From NCBI RefSeq assembly GCF_042100115.1, contig NC_091277.1, positions 2,728,001 to 2,792,000 on the forward strand: a DNA stretch of 64,000 nt, given 5' to 3'. This DNA comes from Alternaria dauci. Its lineage: Eukaryota; Ascomycota; Dothideomycetes; Pleosporales; Pleosporaceae. A program made the position numbers and the translations under genes. The notes under the pieces were generated by a model. The model had not been told where the DNA came from and did not search any database. It saw only the letters and a program-made list of their open reading frames with translations. This document shows positions 12,611 to 23,720 of this stretch, piece by piece; the stretch's first letter is position 1, and each line of letters begins with the position of its first letter.

Positions 12611-13906
12611 TTACACTTTCTCTGCGTTATCTACATCCGTCCTTGTGAGGGGTGCCCTCGACTTAAGCTGGCGATCTCGCAATGTCTTTAATGGTCCGCG
12701 CCCTGCGAGGCGCTTTCTAGACTTCCTTGTTGAAAGGTGTCGGTCTGGGAAATCCTCTTGTTCCGGATTGCAATGTGGAGAACTACAGTCGCAAGGAATG
12801 CGGTACCCAGACATGAGATCAAGTGGATTACTCGATCCAATCGGTACCCGATTTTCAGTATGCATTGTGCACTTGCGCTCCGGGCGATTGAGTTTTACTG
12901 TAGTGAAGTCATCCAGCGCTGTTACAAGGTCCATGAGCAGATGCTGAAGACGCCGCACTCGATGGTCAGGTACTATGACGTTGAACTGGGGGTACTGTTG
13001 CTGCTCAGCTGCGATGGACTCCTCCTCTTCGTTCAGTTTCTTCAGCTTCTGCTCGCGCTCAATACTCTCCTCCAAAGTCATCTTGTCCACCTTCGTAGCA
13101 TCATCCTGATCCCGAGCTTCTTGCAATCTTTTCCTTTCTAATTCTGTCATCTGACCCTCTTCGTGGTGAATGATATAGGCTCTCTTGGTCTCGTAGGCTT
13201 GCGGATTGGATTCTGTCGGCCATTTGCTGGTATACAAGCTTCGGAATCGACGGTAAATGATACGCTGAAATTCTTCCTCATACCATTCAAAGAGCTTGTG
13301 CAAGCCCGGCGAGTCTCCATGCTCCGATTCAGAGGCTGGCTTGTACTTCTTCTGGAACTCGTTCCACCCAATTACTCGCAGCTCTCGGGTGGTTTCAGTA
13401 GTCTCAGCATCCTTATGTTCAACGGCTTCGGTAAGGTATCCTTGAGCAGCCAGTATGTCGCCTTCGAACCAGCGCATCTCGCGGCTTTCCCGCCCCTCGT
13501 AGTCCATAGAGATGAACTCATCCTGTATCTTCCAAAGAAGTTTCTTTAAATTCTCCGCCTCTTTGCCCCTGATGTGTGCGAAGAAGTGTGTCGTTTCGCG
13601 AATGATGTGAACGCCAGCAAAGTACGAGCCGATGAGGTAAGACGTGAACTCGCTGTTCCATCCGTCACCGTAGGCTGCGCAACGCTTGGGACTGTAGTTG
13701 TCTTCATCCAGAATGTCGTAGAACCAGTTGGCCAGGTCCCATGCTGCGATGATGAGGGGCACGGAGTATCGAGCCAGCGTCTTCTTATTCGCACGAGCTT
13801 GAGTGCGATGTTCGTTCCATCCGGACATCCAGGCAGTCGATAGCGCGGCAAGTAAGGCGGCAATGCCTGTTACAATGGCTGCGACAATAGATCCGTCGAG
13901 TGCCAT
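12611..13906 (-). CDS. membrane-anchored protein of unknown function
   Basis: A single-exon frame of 431 residues from ATG 13906 to the stop at 12611. Residues 5-28 (GSIVAAIVTGIAALLAALST) form a hydrophobic N-terminal segment that reads as a signal anchor. A conserved-looking helical domain (about 45-260) contains AAWDLANWFYDIL and TSYLIGSYFAGVHIIRE. Residues about 262-310 are highly charged and coiled-coil-like (ELERKRLQEARDQDDATK). The C-terminal 100 residues have a short Cys-rich patch (CDCSSPHCNPE) and a basic tail. I recall fungal proteins with a similar 'YLIGxYF..VEIIR' block, but no function is known to me. The 3' end abuts the decayed CorA-like fragment. Confidence 0.75.
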   Translation of the reverse strand: MALDGSIVAAIVTGIAALLAALSTAWMSGWNEHRTQARANKKTLARYSVPLIIAAWDLANWFYDILDEDNYSPKRCAAYGDGWNSEFTSYLIGSYFAGVHIIRETTHFFAHIRGKEAENLKKLLWKIQDEFISMDYEGRESREMRWFEGDILAAQGYLTEAVEHKDAETTETTRELRVIGWNEFQKKYKPASESEHGDSPGLHKLFEWYEEEFQRIIYRRFRSLYTSKWPTESNPQAYETKRAYIIHHEEGQMTELERKRLQEARDQDDATKVDKMTLEESIEREQKLKKLNEEEESIAAEQQQYPQFNVIVPDHRVRRLQHLLMDLVTALDDFTTVKLNRPERKCTMHTENRVPIGSSNPLDLMSGYRIPCDCSSPHCNPEQEDFPDRHLSTRKSRKRLAGRGPLKTLRDRQLKSRAPLTRTDVDNAEKV

Positions 13907-15292
13907 CTTCCTCTAGCAGAAGCTTACTGCTCGAAGACGAGAATCGGACGGGTATTAGGAGTAGGCGCGAGTGGTGGATATCGAGATGGGATGACTGCTT
14001 ATGAACTACAGCTGAGAGCTACTACCACTTCGCGCCCGTTGATCTCCTCGAAGATCAGCTTGCAGATATGAGCCTGGATTGCGCTAGTCATACACAACGT
14101 ATGCAGTTCAACTCTAGACATCGCCTTTTAGGACGCTAGAGTCAGCCACGTTAGATCCAGGGTTCGACTCAGATTGTACTTACTGCGAGCTTTCGACGTA
14201 TTGCAGCCGCGACACAGGTTTCTAGAACTTTATTATTATCTCGTGAACAAGTTCCACCTGCTGGCAATGTCGAGGCGATATAGTGCTTAGCGGATGCGGC
14301 TTCACCTTTGCACGCAGCTGCAACACTATTCAACGCAGACCGGTTAGCATGGGTCTGGAACGTCTATCGTTCCTTGTTGACTGGTGATAGCATCGGTCAT
14401 GAATTCAGCCTCAGCTGAGAATCACAGCTCCCAGCAGTGCGCATGAAGATCTCGACGATCTCATGCGCCAAGGAATGTGGTGGAGATCGGATGCGGCATC
14501 TAGACATCGGCCGGCGCCGACTAAACGGGATCGAGGCCCGCTGATCAGCGCACGCCACATTGGTACCATCCCATCTGATGGATGGCGCACTGCCGCTTGG
14601 AATAAGCAAACAGTATCAGTAGCTTGTCTACCCGCCACCTTGAACGCAGGCCATGTCGACATTCGTACCTATCAGCCCCAATGTGTATATGGGTCTAGAC
14701 GACTTCCTGCGGTTATCCTTAGTGTGAGGAAGTATTGTCCGATGGCGACGATGATGAACGGTAGTTTAGTGCGGCTCTCTGATTTGTCTATGAATTGCAG
14801 TACCATGGATCTCTTATGTCCATCAGCCAAATAAGTCACTCGGTTAACACTAGAGTTCCAAGCAATTGTAGAACCTCTGGACTAATCAGTCCAATCGGTT
14901 GCTTTCACGTGAGCTACTTAAAGTTCTAACTAAGTCAGCCCGTCCCGCTGTGGTGTTCTAGCGCCCCGATGCCAGCGAAGTAACTTACTTGGTTGATAGA
15001 CCCACCGCATGGATCGCCGAGTTGGCCACCAGGGTTCGATTTTGCAGTCAGCCAACGAGAAAAAGTATTTTAGCGATGCGTCTTCGTGGCTTTTGTAACT
15101 AAACGAGGTCTAAGACAAGCTATAGATCTTGATAAATTGAAACTCTCCGAGAGCCCTGGTGTTGGCCGACTTCCTTTCGAGTAATGTACCAAACAACAAG
15201 GCTGGGAATTTGAGTGAGTCCACTTCGAAGTAGAGTCAGATTTACCCACTAATATGCTTTGATAAGAACAGAGATATCACCCACTGAGAGCA
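13907..15292. other. intergenic, divergent promoters
   Basis: 1.4 kb between divergent genes. Short frames (at most 123 codons) overlap on both strands and lack family features. Two GGTTCGA strings (near 14161 and 15033) recall tRNA B-boxes, but no A-box or acceptor-stem pairing accompanies them. Nothing else is recognised. Confidence 0.5.
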
Positions 15293-17209
15293 ATGGCTAT
15301 TCCACCCAGCAAGGTTCCCAGCAACGAAGTCTATGAAACGGAACCGGCGAGAAAGCACTCCTTTTGGAAGCTTTTGAAAATCGCTCTCGCCTTCGTCACA
15401 GTGTTCTTTCCTTTGGTTTTCATAGCAACGTTGTTGTGTCTTTTCGTCACGATCCCGGCTTGGACGATAAAAAATCCGCCTGAAGAGAACGCGAACCTTC
15501 CTTATCACGCTCGAGATGCCTCGCTCCTCACAACAAAAATATTGATGAACAGGGTTTCAGTTACTAGCTCGTTTGCATCCAACGTCGGCCAATTTGCTGC
15601 TGCTCCCTTTCTACTGCTTTTCTCATTTCTTGTAGCGCTCGAGCTAACAAATCGACGCGAACTTATGGATCAAGATGTGACGAAGCTTCTACAAGGCGAT
15701 CAAACATTTTTCCTCAACTGGACTGTACTTCGGTTATGGCGTGCTCGGAACACAAAGATTGCGAAGGCGACGAGGATTGCTGGCATTGGGGCTGCAATAT
15801 CCGTGGTTCTTACGTACGTATTCGTACCAAGTATATCAGATTCTCAGCTTGCTAATCTGCGCAATAGTATTCTTCTAGTAGCCGGAGGTACCTATGCTCA
15901 CTAAGGACTTCAAACGGAGCTGACAGTATTAGACAAAGTATTGCAAGCAACCCTTGATGAAACGGTACAGCGAGTTTACGATGAGAACTCTGCAGAACCT
16001 GACTTTGTGGATCCGGATTACTTTGGCGGCTTCAAGATCAACGAAGCTCTGTGTGCGCCCACCGAAACAGTCATAGATATCTACGATGAAACAGTTCCCC
16101 CTCCCTGCTCAATCAACGGGTCCACCGACCCTTGGACGCTCCCAAACGCTCGATCAGCATACCAAGTGCTCGCTACAGGATTACTGAACCAAACAGGCCA
16201 CTATCACGAAGTGGATTTTGTTGCTCTAGAAACTGCGTACGATGCAGGCGCATTCAGGAACACGCAGCTCATCACGCACATCCACAACGTCAGCGGTGAA
16301 CAGCACATTCTCTACTTCAATCCATGGTCAGCCGCAGAAGACGAGGATCCCAAAACCACCAGCAAAGTGCCGCAGTTCGTAAGCCAGGATCTGGAAAGAG
16401 TTGGTCTCGACTACATCGCCACAACAACTTCTATTGTGACCAAGTGCGCTGCCATTACTCCGAACTGTGGAATTTACAACACCACGGGTCCTTCAATACC
16501 ATATCGCTGCTCCGATAGCTTCTACGGCGACTTGAATGAGATACCGACAAATGGGTTAGAGCGTCTCAAAGGTTGGAACACGACGTTCTTTGACTTTCGG
16601 GACGACTCTTCGCGACACGTTTCAATCGCATCTCAGCTGAACCCTTTCAGTTACGAGATTACAGCCGTGGTAGACAGTATCGATCTTGATGGCCTTATCG
16701 ACTTGAAAGATCCACAGGTACCCCAGGGCATTGTCGTCAAGGTCGGTGATGGTCGCGTGGGATTTGCGCTTTCTTGCAATTCCACAGTCTACGACGTTGT
16801 GTATTCGCTCGTAGATGGTGACATCCTCGCCTTCAACACAACACTAGCGGCTCCTAGTACAGCAGCCATTTTCAAAGCACCAGTTCAAGCGGGGTTTGGT
16901 AGCTATGAGCTGTTTGAGAAAGCTGCAATGTCCGTATTGCTGACTCAGTCGACTGTTATGGACGCGATGGAACTTGCCTTTAGCCAAACCTTTCTGGCGC
17001 TTGCGGCGGGTGTATACGCCCCGACTCCTTCCATTGAACAACGTTGGCGCTGGGACATGACGGTAACGGAGATTGGAAAGGCGCCATTCTACATTTTAGT
17101 CGTTTGCATGTTCTTGTACGCGACTGTCGTTATAGTCTTCACAGTGATTGCACTCGTTCTTTTCTGGAGGACTGATGTGCGAGAGGTACAGGCCCAGTTG
17201 GTTCCGTAA
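15293..17209 (+). CDS. multi-pass membrane protein with large ectodomain, interrupted by one in-frame stop
   Basis: The ATG at 15293 begins a frame that is open to 17209 except for one TAA at 15902-15904. An in-frame 54-bp intron (15814-15867; GTACGT, GCTAAT branch, AATAG) is likely, because removing it restores a continuous helix (SVVLT joined to ILLVAGG). The readthrough length is about 619 residues. Helices are at about 26-56, 100-118 and 155-180. A roughly 400-residue ectodomain follows with many N-X-S/T sequons and Cys, then a C-terminal helix (FYILVVCMFLYATVVIVFTV). The TAA lies in TYAH-stop-GLQTEL. The phase is preserved across it and coding sense resumes at once, which suggests a point nonsense change (CAA>TAA would suffice). 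The alternative is a 45-bp intron 15888-15932 that removes the stop, short but possible. Function unknown. Confidence 0.65.
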
Positions 17210-17443
17210 GGCTAGGGTGATGTTTCAATCAAAATCAGTTCGGTCAATCAACTTCACAGCGGAGATTTGTAACTTCATTTATTTCACGTGCTATTCTTAA
17301 GTATCATATTAGATGGAATACTACTACTGCAGTGTAGTGGTCTTGTCTGTAACTACTAACTAGCAAAGACAATCGGTCACATGGGCAGTGTTGCACATGT
17401 GCATACTCAGTTGCAAATGGCTGCACTATATACTCTCGCTGAT

Positions 17444-19217
17444 CTACGTAGCCATATCTATACCCAAAGAAGACCCAGATGCCACCTTCCCGTCATGCTG
17501 CCGCGTCGCTGCGGCTCCTGGCGGTGGGGTAGTCATGTCAACTAATCCGATCGACGTGCCCCCATCTCGTACTAGCGGTGTTTGTGCTACATTTGCTGTG
17601 TCGGGATCCGCCGAGGAATCTGTGGTTGATGCTTGAGGCGCGGTCCGTCTTGGTAATTCTGGATCCGAGACTTTTTTGCGGCCCTTGCTTCCTTGCTTTC
17701 CTGTCAAGCTCTTCAACCAAGCAAGCACCTTGTTCAGGAGTTTTGTGGTCCAAGCATACAACTTTTCTGGTGTGCTCTTGAGCCCAGCAAGCAAGTTTTT
17801 CGGTAGGTTCTTGGACCAAGCAAGTACTCGTTTTCGCCACACAGATTCTTCGTCGGGGTTTATGTACTTGATCGCTATCCATACTGTCACGCCTGTCAAG
17901 ACTATCGTCAAGACCTCTGCACTGGCTGATAAGAAGGGTTAGTGAGTGTTGGCCTTGGTTTCAGCGTGGAATTCAGTCAAGTAATACTGGTTTCGTCGCA
18001 TTTGTGGGAGAAATCGAGATCCACTTACCAAATATGCCGCTGATCTTGCCTTTGTGGTAAGTGCCATCGCCACTAGGAACTTGGAGCTTCTCGAGCCCCT
18101 CGATCTTGAGAGCGAAAAGTGCAGTAAGGAATGCAAGTGGAGTGAATACGATGGTAATGACGGTGAATCCAATGACTGCAGTACTCAAGATGAGGCTGTT
18201 GTGCGTTTCCCTGATACTAGCGTATGTGCGCTTCAAGTTGAGCATGTCCTGTATGGTCTTCTCAATCCTGCCGGCATCATCGTCGATTTTGGTTACTCGT
18301 TCCGTATACTTGTTGACCTTTTCTGGCATACTCATAACTTGATTCCACCGTTGTGAAAATCGACCATCATCTTCCTGTCCGCATTCTTCGAGGAATGATC
18401 CCAGTACACGCCTCTGTTGTTCGAGAACGTGCTTTATCATGGCGAGCTCACTACGTACGTCGGAGATAACGTGCATAAAGTATCGTTCGCGGTGGTACTC
18501 GGAGCCACCAAAGTCAGAATTTTCTCCAGGACGCGTCTTGACGTAATCGCTAACTTCTGACAAGAGACTGACAACCCTTGTTTCAAAGAGATCCAGTGTG
18601 GGTGGGTACTCGAGGCTGCCTTGAGTGTAGCTCTTGCCAAATCCTTCGATGAAAGTATTGATGATGAAGCCGAGGCTGAGATTCGCATCCTGCTGCCAAA
18701 GATTCTTTTCTGGCCCTGTTTCCTCGTTTGTAAGGCTTTCATACAGGTAGTCAGACCCTTCCGGTTGAGGAAAGGCGGATACGACGACGTTGCCCAACCT
18801 GTAGAGCCACAGCTGCGGGACCATAAGGACGAACGCATTCTTGTCTATACTTTCATTCTTTCCGTCTCGCTCATTATACGTGTCGAAGGTATCAGTACTG
18901 TGTGAGACCACCTGGTCGTGATTACGTTCCCGTAGAGCTTCAGGCGAGAGTCCTGGATAATACGATTCGTCTAACGTGTGTGCTAGATGGTGGAAGCGTA
19001 ACAAAAAATCATATGGCTTCAAATAGTTTTGAAGTTTCTTGTGCTGTTTTCTTGATTCCTCCTGTTGTCCAATCGTCGTAAGCTTGAGATAGGGGAACTG
19101 AGAGTATAAGCATCGACCTGAGGGATAAGTATGGTTTTGATCACTAACGACTATAGTCGAACGAATTGAATTTCGCTTAGCACGTAGTTCGTACTGTATC
19201 TCATAGAAGGCTTGTAA
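17444..19217 (-). CDS. CorA-like magnesium-transporter-type protein, C-terminal part
   Basis: Exon 18029-(up to 19217) is joined by a 103-bp intron (18028-17926; GTAAGT, CACTAAC, ATCAG) to the last exon 17925-17444. The product has a long soluble domain (DESYYPGLSPEALRERNHDQVV near its start), a helical coiled region, then two membrane helices: SLILSTAVIGFTVITIVFTP and, after the intron, EVLTIVLTGVTVWIAIKY. This two-helix hairpin behind a helical stalk is the CorA-superfamily layout. Many fungal members fuse it to ankyrin-like N-termini and lack a demonstrated transport role. I do not see a clear GMN motif between the helices, so Mg2+ transport is doubtful. The 5' connection to the frame at 19260-20337 is unresolved; the open frame upstream of the internal ATG at 19022 extends to 19217 and still looks coding. 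Confidence 0.65.
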
Positions 19218-19259
19218 TTAGCACGAACTTCAGAGACATCATAATCTTAGCCGGGTCTA

Positions 19260-20337
19260 TCATACATCTGTACCGTCCGGTGGATATTGCAGATCATGGC
19301 AGTCGTAGGACGACTCTAGGTACCTCAGAAGAGGATCTTTTGATATGCTCAGGGAGTTTTTGAGGGTTCTGCTGTAAGCGAAAGAAGCCGGAAGGTCAAG
19401 GATATGTATGATAGTCTGTAGAACATAAGTAGGTCGCTTGATCGCTGGGAGGATATCCTTACGTCTATCATTAACATCTGTTAAAGTTAGCCTAGCGGTA
19501 TCTCCAGAACAAAAGATGTCCACAAACATTGTTCATGTTGATATGGATCCAGGTCACATCCAGATGCAGGGTGGCTTCTAGGCCAGAGTCTCCATTTCGT
19601 CTCTTCCAAAGTGATGCGTACTTGTCTTTGAGTGTTCTCTTCTCGAAGTCTTTAAACTGCAACTTCTGTTGGTGAAACTGCAACTTCTGTTGGTGAAATT
19701 CAGTTTCTATAGTTCGGGGCGTCCGGCCGAAGTAGGATAAGCTGATACAGCTCTCGGGTAGTAATTTCAAGAAGAGATGAACACTTGTCAGGAGTTCCAC
19801 CTCCGATAGAGCGAATATCCTAGTGTTCATTTCATCCACATCAAAACCGTTGTTCCGTGGATCTGCCCCGCACAACAGCAGGAGGTCCACTGTCTCAGGG
19901 ACACCTACCCGGATGGCTCTTGAGAGTAGAAAGTCATTTTTGTCCGGCTTTTTGATGTTGATCTCCGATGATAACCACCCAGCGTGATCTCGGTTGCCCC
20001 GAAAGATGGCAAGAATACTTGCTAGTATCGCCGATTTTACATCTTGAACAATATGGGTGGTTGTCTCCGCCTCCACAATCAAACTGTCTAGTTGATCCCA
20101 GAATAACGTGATTCCACCAGCGTCTTCTATGTCCCTCCTCAAAGCACTTTTAGAGAGTGCTTTGAAGGTACTCAGCTTTTCATCAAGTCTTTTCACACTC
20201 TCCAATTCTTGCAATGTCATTCGTTTGGATTTCCAACGACCACGAAAGAGTGTCATGGTCGAGATATCTGATAGCAATTTTAGTACATTGCGCGATCTGC
20301 GATAGAAGCGGACATACCTTTGTTGAAATTGGCACAT
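19260..20337 (-). pseudogene. N-terminal part of the CorA-like locus, probably frameshifted
   Basis: From ATG 20337 a 281-codon frame ends at 19492. It contains helical segments (LESVKRLDEKLSTFKAL), a possible ankyrin-like stretch (VPETVDLLLLCGADPRNNG) and LHLDVTWIHINMNN, a motif I associate with the region ahead of the CorA-like domain in fungal ankyrin/CorA proteins. Straight after MNN the sense moves to the neighbouring frame (19529-19260, beginning FVDIFCSGDTARLTL). A single-base indel near 19525 is therefore likely, unless an unrecognised intron lies there. The gap 19218-19260 joining it to the CorA-like exon was not resolved. Together with 17444-19217 this is probably one gene, and its integrity is doubtful. 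Confidence 0.45.
19654..19695 (-). repeat. perfect 21-bp in-frame tandem duplication
   Basis: Two identical 21-bp copies encode HQQKLQF twice inside the N-terminal part of the CorA-like locus. Frame is kept. The perfect identity suggests a recent slippage event. Confidence 0.85.
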
Positions 20338-21572
20338 CTTGGGTCTCTAGGGGTTAATGTGAAGTATTCTTCCATAGATGCGTCAGTGCCGGAATGCTAG
20401 GTGTTGCGGGGAGTGGAAAGAAAGGCCGTCATCCTGGGCGACTGCCCTACTTATCCAGCTCCTTCGATAATCTCACCAGCAGTGCTTATCGCGAGTACGC
20501 GATTCGACCAGGTTCATGCAAGTTGAGCGTATCATCATCAAACACTCAACGCCATCATGCACCCTCGCCCAATAGTGAGTTCCAGCCTCGCGCGTGGGTG
20601 GGGGGCGATGTGATCAATTTCCAGCTGAAAATGACCGGCGGTGAAACAGGGGCGGAGCTGTATTTAAGCAACCGCAAGCCTCTCGGTGGGGTTCTGGGGT
20701 CCGTTTACTCCAACAGAGCTTCCACCGTCATGAAGTGCGATACTAAATATTTGCTGGCTTTATCCTGACAGACGCACGCGATGCAGGTTCTGGCATATAC
20801 AGAATATTTGATTTGCCCTGGTTCGTCTTCGGGCGCATACTGAAGAGGGGGTCCGGAAGAATAGGGTGCTATTCGCGGATGGATTGTCAGCCCCCAACTC
20901 ATTCAACTTCCAGTCGGAGCATGCACAGCCCCGGCGTCTGACGAACCATAGGGTTTAATTGGCCTCTGGGGCTTGTTTGCCTCAAGCCGCCAGAAGCCTT
21001 CAAGGGGTCTTGGGTCTATTGCTCTTGTCTGCAGTCGGGAACCTGGAAGGCTCGATCCGAAAGCGGACTAGTTGTATATGACGTCACCGTGCAAATTGCA
21101 ACGAACCTTGGGAGTCGCTCACGCAGCGGCTTTCAGTTTACAAAACACTAATCAACACTGTCAGACACACCACATTGTCATCTCGAGATGCAATATGTTG
21201 CGCAACGACAGACGGTAGGCTTGTATGAGAAGCTATCTAGCCATCGAAGTAACGGACCCTACTCATACATCGTCGTCTTGCAGCTCAGCCCGCCATTCCG
21301 ACGCACTTCCAGCAGATCGTGGCTTGTTCACAAACACCAAAGCCATGCAATCAACTGTTCCCTGAAACATAACCCAATAATCATCGCGATACAGTAGACC
21401 TCCCGAAAAGCGACGCTACACTCTCGAGGCCTCCACCAGGAGACTGTAAAGCGACTTTACATACTCGTGGTGAAGGGCATCCCACGACCCCGCTCTTCAG
21501 CTTTCAGCCTCAGCATCCACTTTCCGAAGATTAACGAATCACAACCACTAGCTCGCTCTCCTGTCTTATTAG
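20338..21572. other. intergenic, shared promoter region
   Basis: 1.2 kb between the CorA-like locus (-) and the HET gene (+). The 5' exon and start codon of the HET gene may lie here but could not be placed. No other feature is recognised. Confidence 0.45.
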
Positions 21573-23720
21573 AGGCTGCTGTTGGCTTGTTCGAGAACCG
21601 GTTTTCTCTCACCAGATTCCAAGGTTGTGCCTGAGCTATGGACTAATAGCGGTGAGACCGACACCTGGACATACCTAATTAACGCTTCCTATCCCCGCGA
21701 GAATTACTGCGGTCGAAAATCCCCTAGATCAAACTATGGAGCGAAGAACAAAAGTCCGAACTCTATCGACAACGACGTTTATGCCCCCTTTTCTGAAGCT
21801 TGCGGATCGAGAGACGGCCTCCGCGAAAAGCTACGACTCATCAGCGATTGCCAGGACCGAAGTTTTCAGCCAGAAAAGGCCATTCAGAGGCTTCGCTTCC
21901 TAAGTCTTCCAATAGCCGCACAACACCCTCTACCGGCGACGACGCACGATGAGGTAGCAAAAACATGCACTCGCTGTGCAAAATACCTATTGTTCAATGC
22001 TGCTTGCGATATCAAAGACAACAACACGTCCGAACAGATCTGCACGCTGCAACTGACAAATCCGGGAGATCTGCAAAGCTGCAACCACTACGTTGCTGTC
22101 TCGTATTGCTGGCAACAGCCAAAAAGCCTTCCTGAACAAGAGACGCCTGCACCGAGTTACAATATCCTGAATGGCAACCAAAAGAGAAAATGCCGCGCTC
22201 CACCTAATGTTATCCGGCGCGCTATAGACTTTGCCATCTTCAAAGGCTATCGGCTTCTTTGGATAGACCAAGAGTGCATCGACCAGAACGACATTCAAGA
22301 CAAGTCATTGCACATCCAAGCCATGCATTTGATCTACAGACAGGCTTCCGATGTGGTCGCGATTCTCAACAGCGTCTTGTCAAGCCAGGTGCAAGCAGAT
22401 ATGCTGGAATACAAAAGTTTTGCCAGAACGGAGGAACAATATGCTTTACGTCATTGCAAAAGCTCGCAGTCCCGGATGGAGATGAAGCGTAACGTCGCTA
22501 TGCAAATCGTACAGCTCGCTGAGGCTCTTGCAAGTGACCCTTGGTACACGCGGGCCTGGACGTACCAGGAAGCATTCCTTGCGACTCGGCCCGTCTTCCT
22601 ACTGGTCCCCTGCCATTCCCATCTGTGCGCGCCGTCAATACAGATGGCCGTTGGCTCTCAGCTTGTGGTCTATGACACCGAAGTCTTATCGGTCTTGGAC
22701 TCGCTGCCGCCTTGGCTCGAAGACGCAACACTTCTTTCTCTTCATCCCTCTCAACGGGATTACCATCAAAAAGAGCTAGAGAACCATGGGCTTTCTGAAA
22801 TGCTACACAAAAAGCTCTTCATTGATTTAGAAGTTCTTCGGGACTCAGTACCAGAGTGGAAAAGTTCGTCGGTTTACGTGGCTCTTGAGGTCCACAGGCT
22901 GTCCGCTCTCGATGCGATACAACCCCTTCTCCGGCATGGCATTACAGACTGTCTCGATTTGATTGCTATATGCGGGAACCTTTGCAACTATAGTATTCGC
23001 CTTGATACAGACATGGTTCGCAAAGCGCATATAGGACTGAGCGTGGCTTTGTTCTCGCTCGCACTGCTCAACGGAGATGTAAGCCTTTTGCTTGCGCTCA
23101 ATGGGAATGCACCTTACTCTGTCACTGACCGTTCGAAGGCATTACCTTTTGCCAGTATAAACGAGGTCGTGACAGCACCCAACAAGGACGTGTTAATCGG
23201 TTGGGTTCCGCAATCGATTTGTAATTGCCGTATACGTTCTCCAGCATTATGGTCGGATAGCCTTTTGACGAGAGGAATCCTTTGGCGTGTTGAAAACATC
23301 GATATGAGTGCAATTCGACAACGTTTTGTTGAACACGAGGACTCCATAATAAGACAAAACTGTCCGGACAGTATCATTCAGAAAGTGATTGACGCCGCCT
23401 ACCATTATCTCAATGAGAAGAATGAATTTGCTCTTGTTCGAGCTATTCAAACTTCTCGGTGGGAGAATCAAAAGCAACGTATAGTCTTGACAATTATGCG
23501 CTACGGCCGTATTCCTATCGCTGTAACGAAAGACCGCGCACTTTCACGTTACAAGCTACCACCAGGAACGGCTTACCAGTATTGCGATTCAAATACTGAT
23601 ATCGGCGACTGTTCGCCAAACTTTAGTGCCTACTGGGCTGCATATGTGTTCACACCATACCGAGTCCTCATCGAGGCAGAGAGCCATAATGGAACTCCAC
23701 AGTTTTTACTCGTGTGGTAG
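21573..23720 (+). CDS. HET-domain (heterokaryon incompatibility) protein, start unresolved
   Basis: A frame of about 715 codons ending at 23720. HET-domain hallmarks in order: YVAVSYCWQQ (about residue 170), RLLWIDQECIDQND (about 225), HIQAMHLIYRQASDVVAIL, and DPWYTRAWTYQEAFLA (about 325). HET proteins trigger programmed cell death when genetically different hyphae fuse, and many family members have other or unknown partners. The C-terminal 350 residues are not assigned. The frame is bounded upstream by a TAG at 21570-21572 and has no in-frame ATG before the one within QAMHLIY, which is inside the domain. Either a 5' exon supplies the start (a TTAG at 21569-21572 could be an acceptor) or the start has been lost. 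The domain itself looks intact, with no internal stop. Confidence 0.8.
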   Translation, partial: RLLLACSRTGFLSPDSKVVPELWTNSGETDTWTYLINASYPRENYCGRKSPRSNYGAKNKSPNSIDNDVYAPFSEACGSRDGLREKLRLISDCQDRSFQPEKAIQRLRFLSLPIAAQHPLPATTHDEVAKTCTRCAKYLLFNAACDIKDNNTSEQICTLQLTNPGDLQSCNHYVAVSYCWQQPKSLPEQETPAPSYNILNGNQKRKCRAPPNVIRRAIDFAIFKGYRLLWIDQECIDQNDIQDKSLHIQAMHLIYRQASDVVAILNSVLSSQVQADMLEYKSFARTEEQYALRHCKSSQSRMEMKRNVAMQIVQLAEALASDPWYTRAWTYQEAFLATRPVFLLVPCHSHLCAPSIQMAVGSQLVVYDTEVLSVLDSLPPWLEDATLLSLHPSQRDYHQKELENHGLSEMLHKKLFIDLEVLRDSVPEWKSSSVYVALEVHRLSALDAIQPLLRHGITDCLDLIAICGNLCNYSIRLDTDMVRKAHIGLSVALFSLALLNGDVSLLLALNGNAPYSVTDRSKALPFASINEVVTAPNKDVLIGWVPQSICNCRIRSPALWSDSLLTRGILWRVENIDMSAIRQRFVEHEDSIIRQNCPDSIIQKVIDAAYHYLNEKNEFALVRAIQTSRWENQKQRIVLTIMRYGRIPIAVTKDRALSRYKLPPGTAYQYCDSNTDIGDCSPNFSAYWAAYVFTPYRVLIEAESHNGTPQFLLVW

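Noticed and set aside
14158..15045. Two GGTTCGA strings resembling tRNA B-boxes
   Set aside because: No A-box or cloverleaf pairing partner in the preceding 70 bases.
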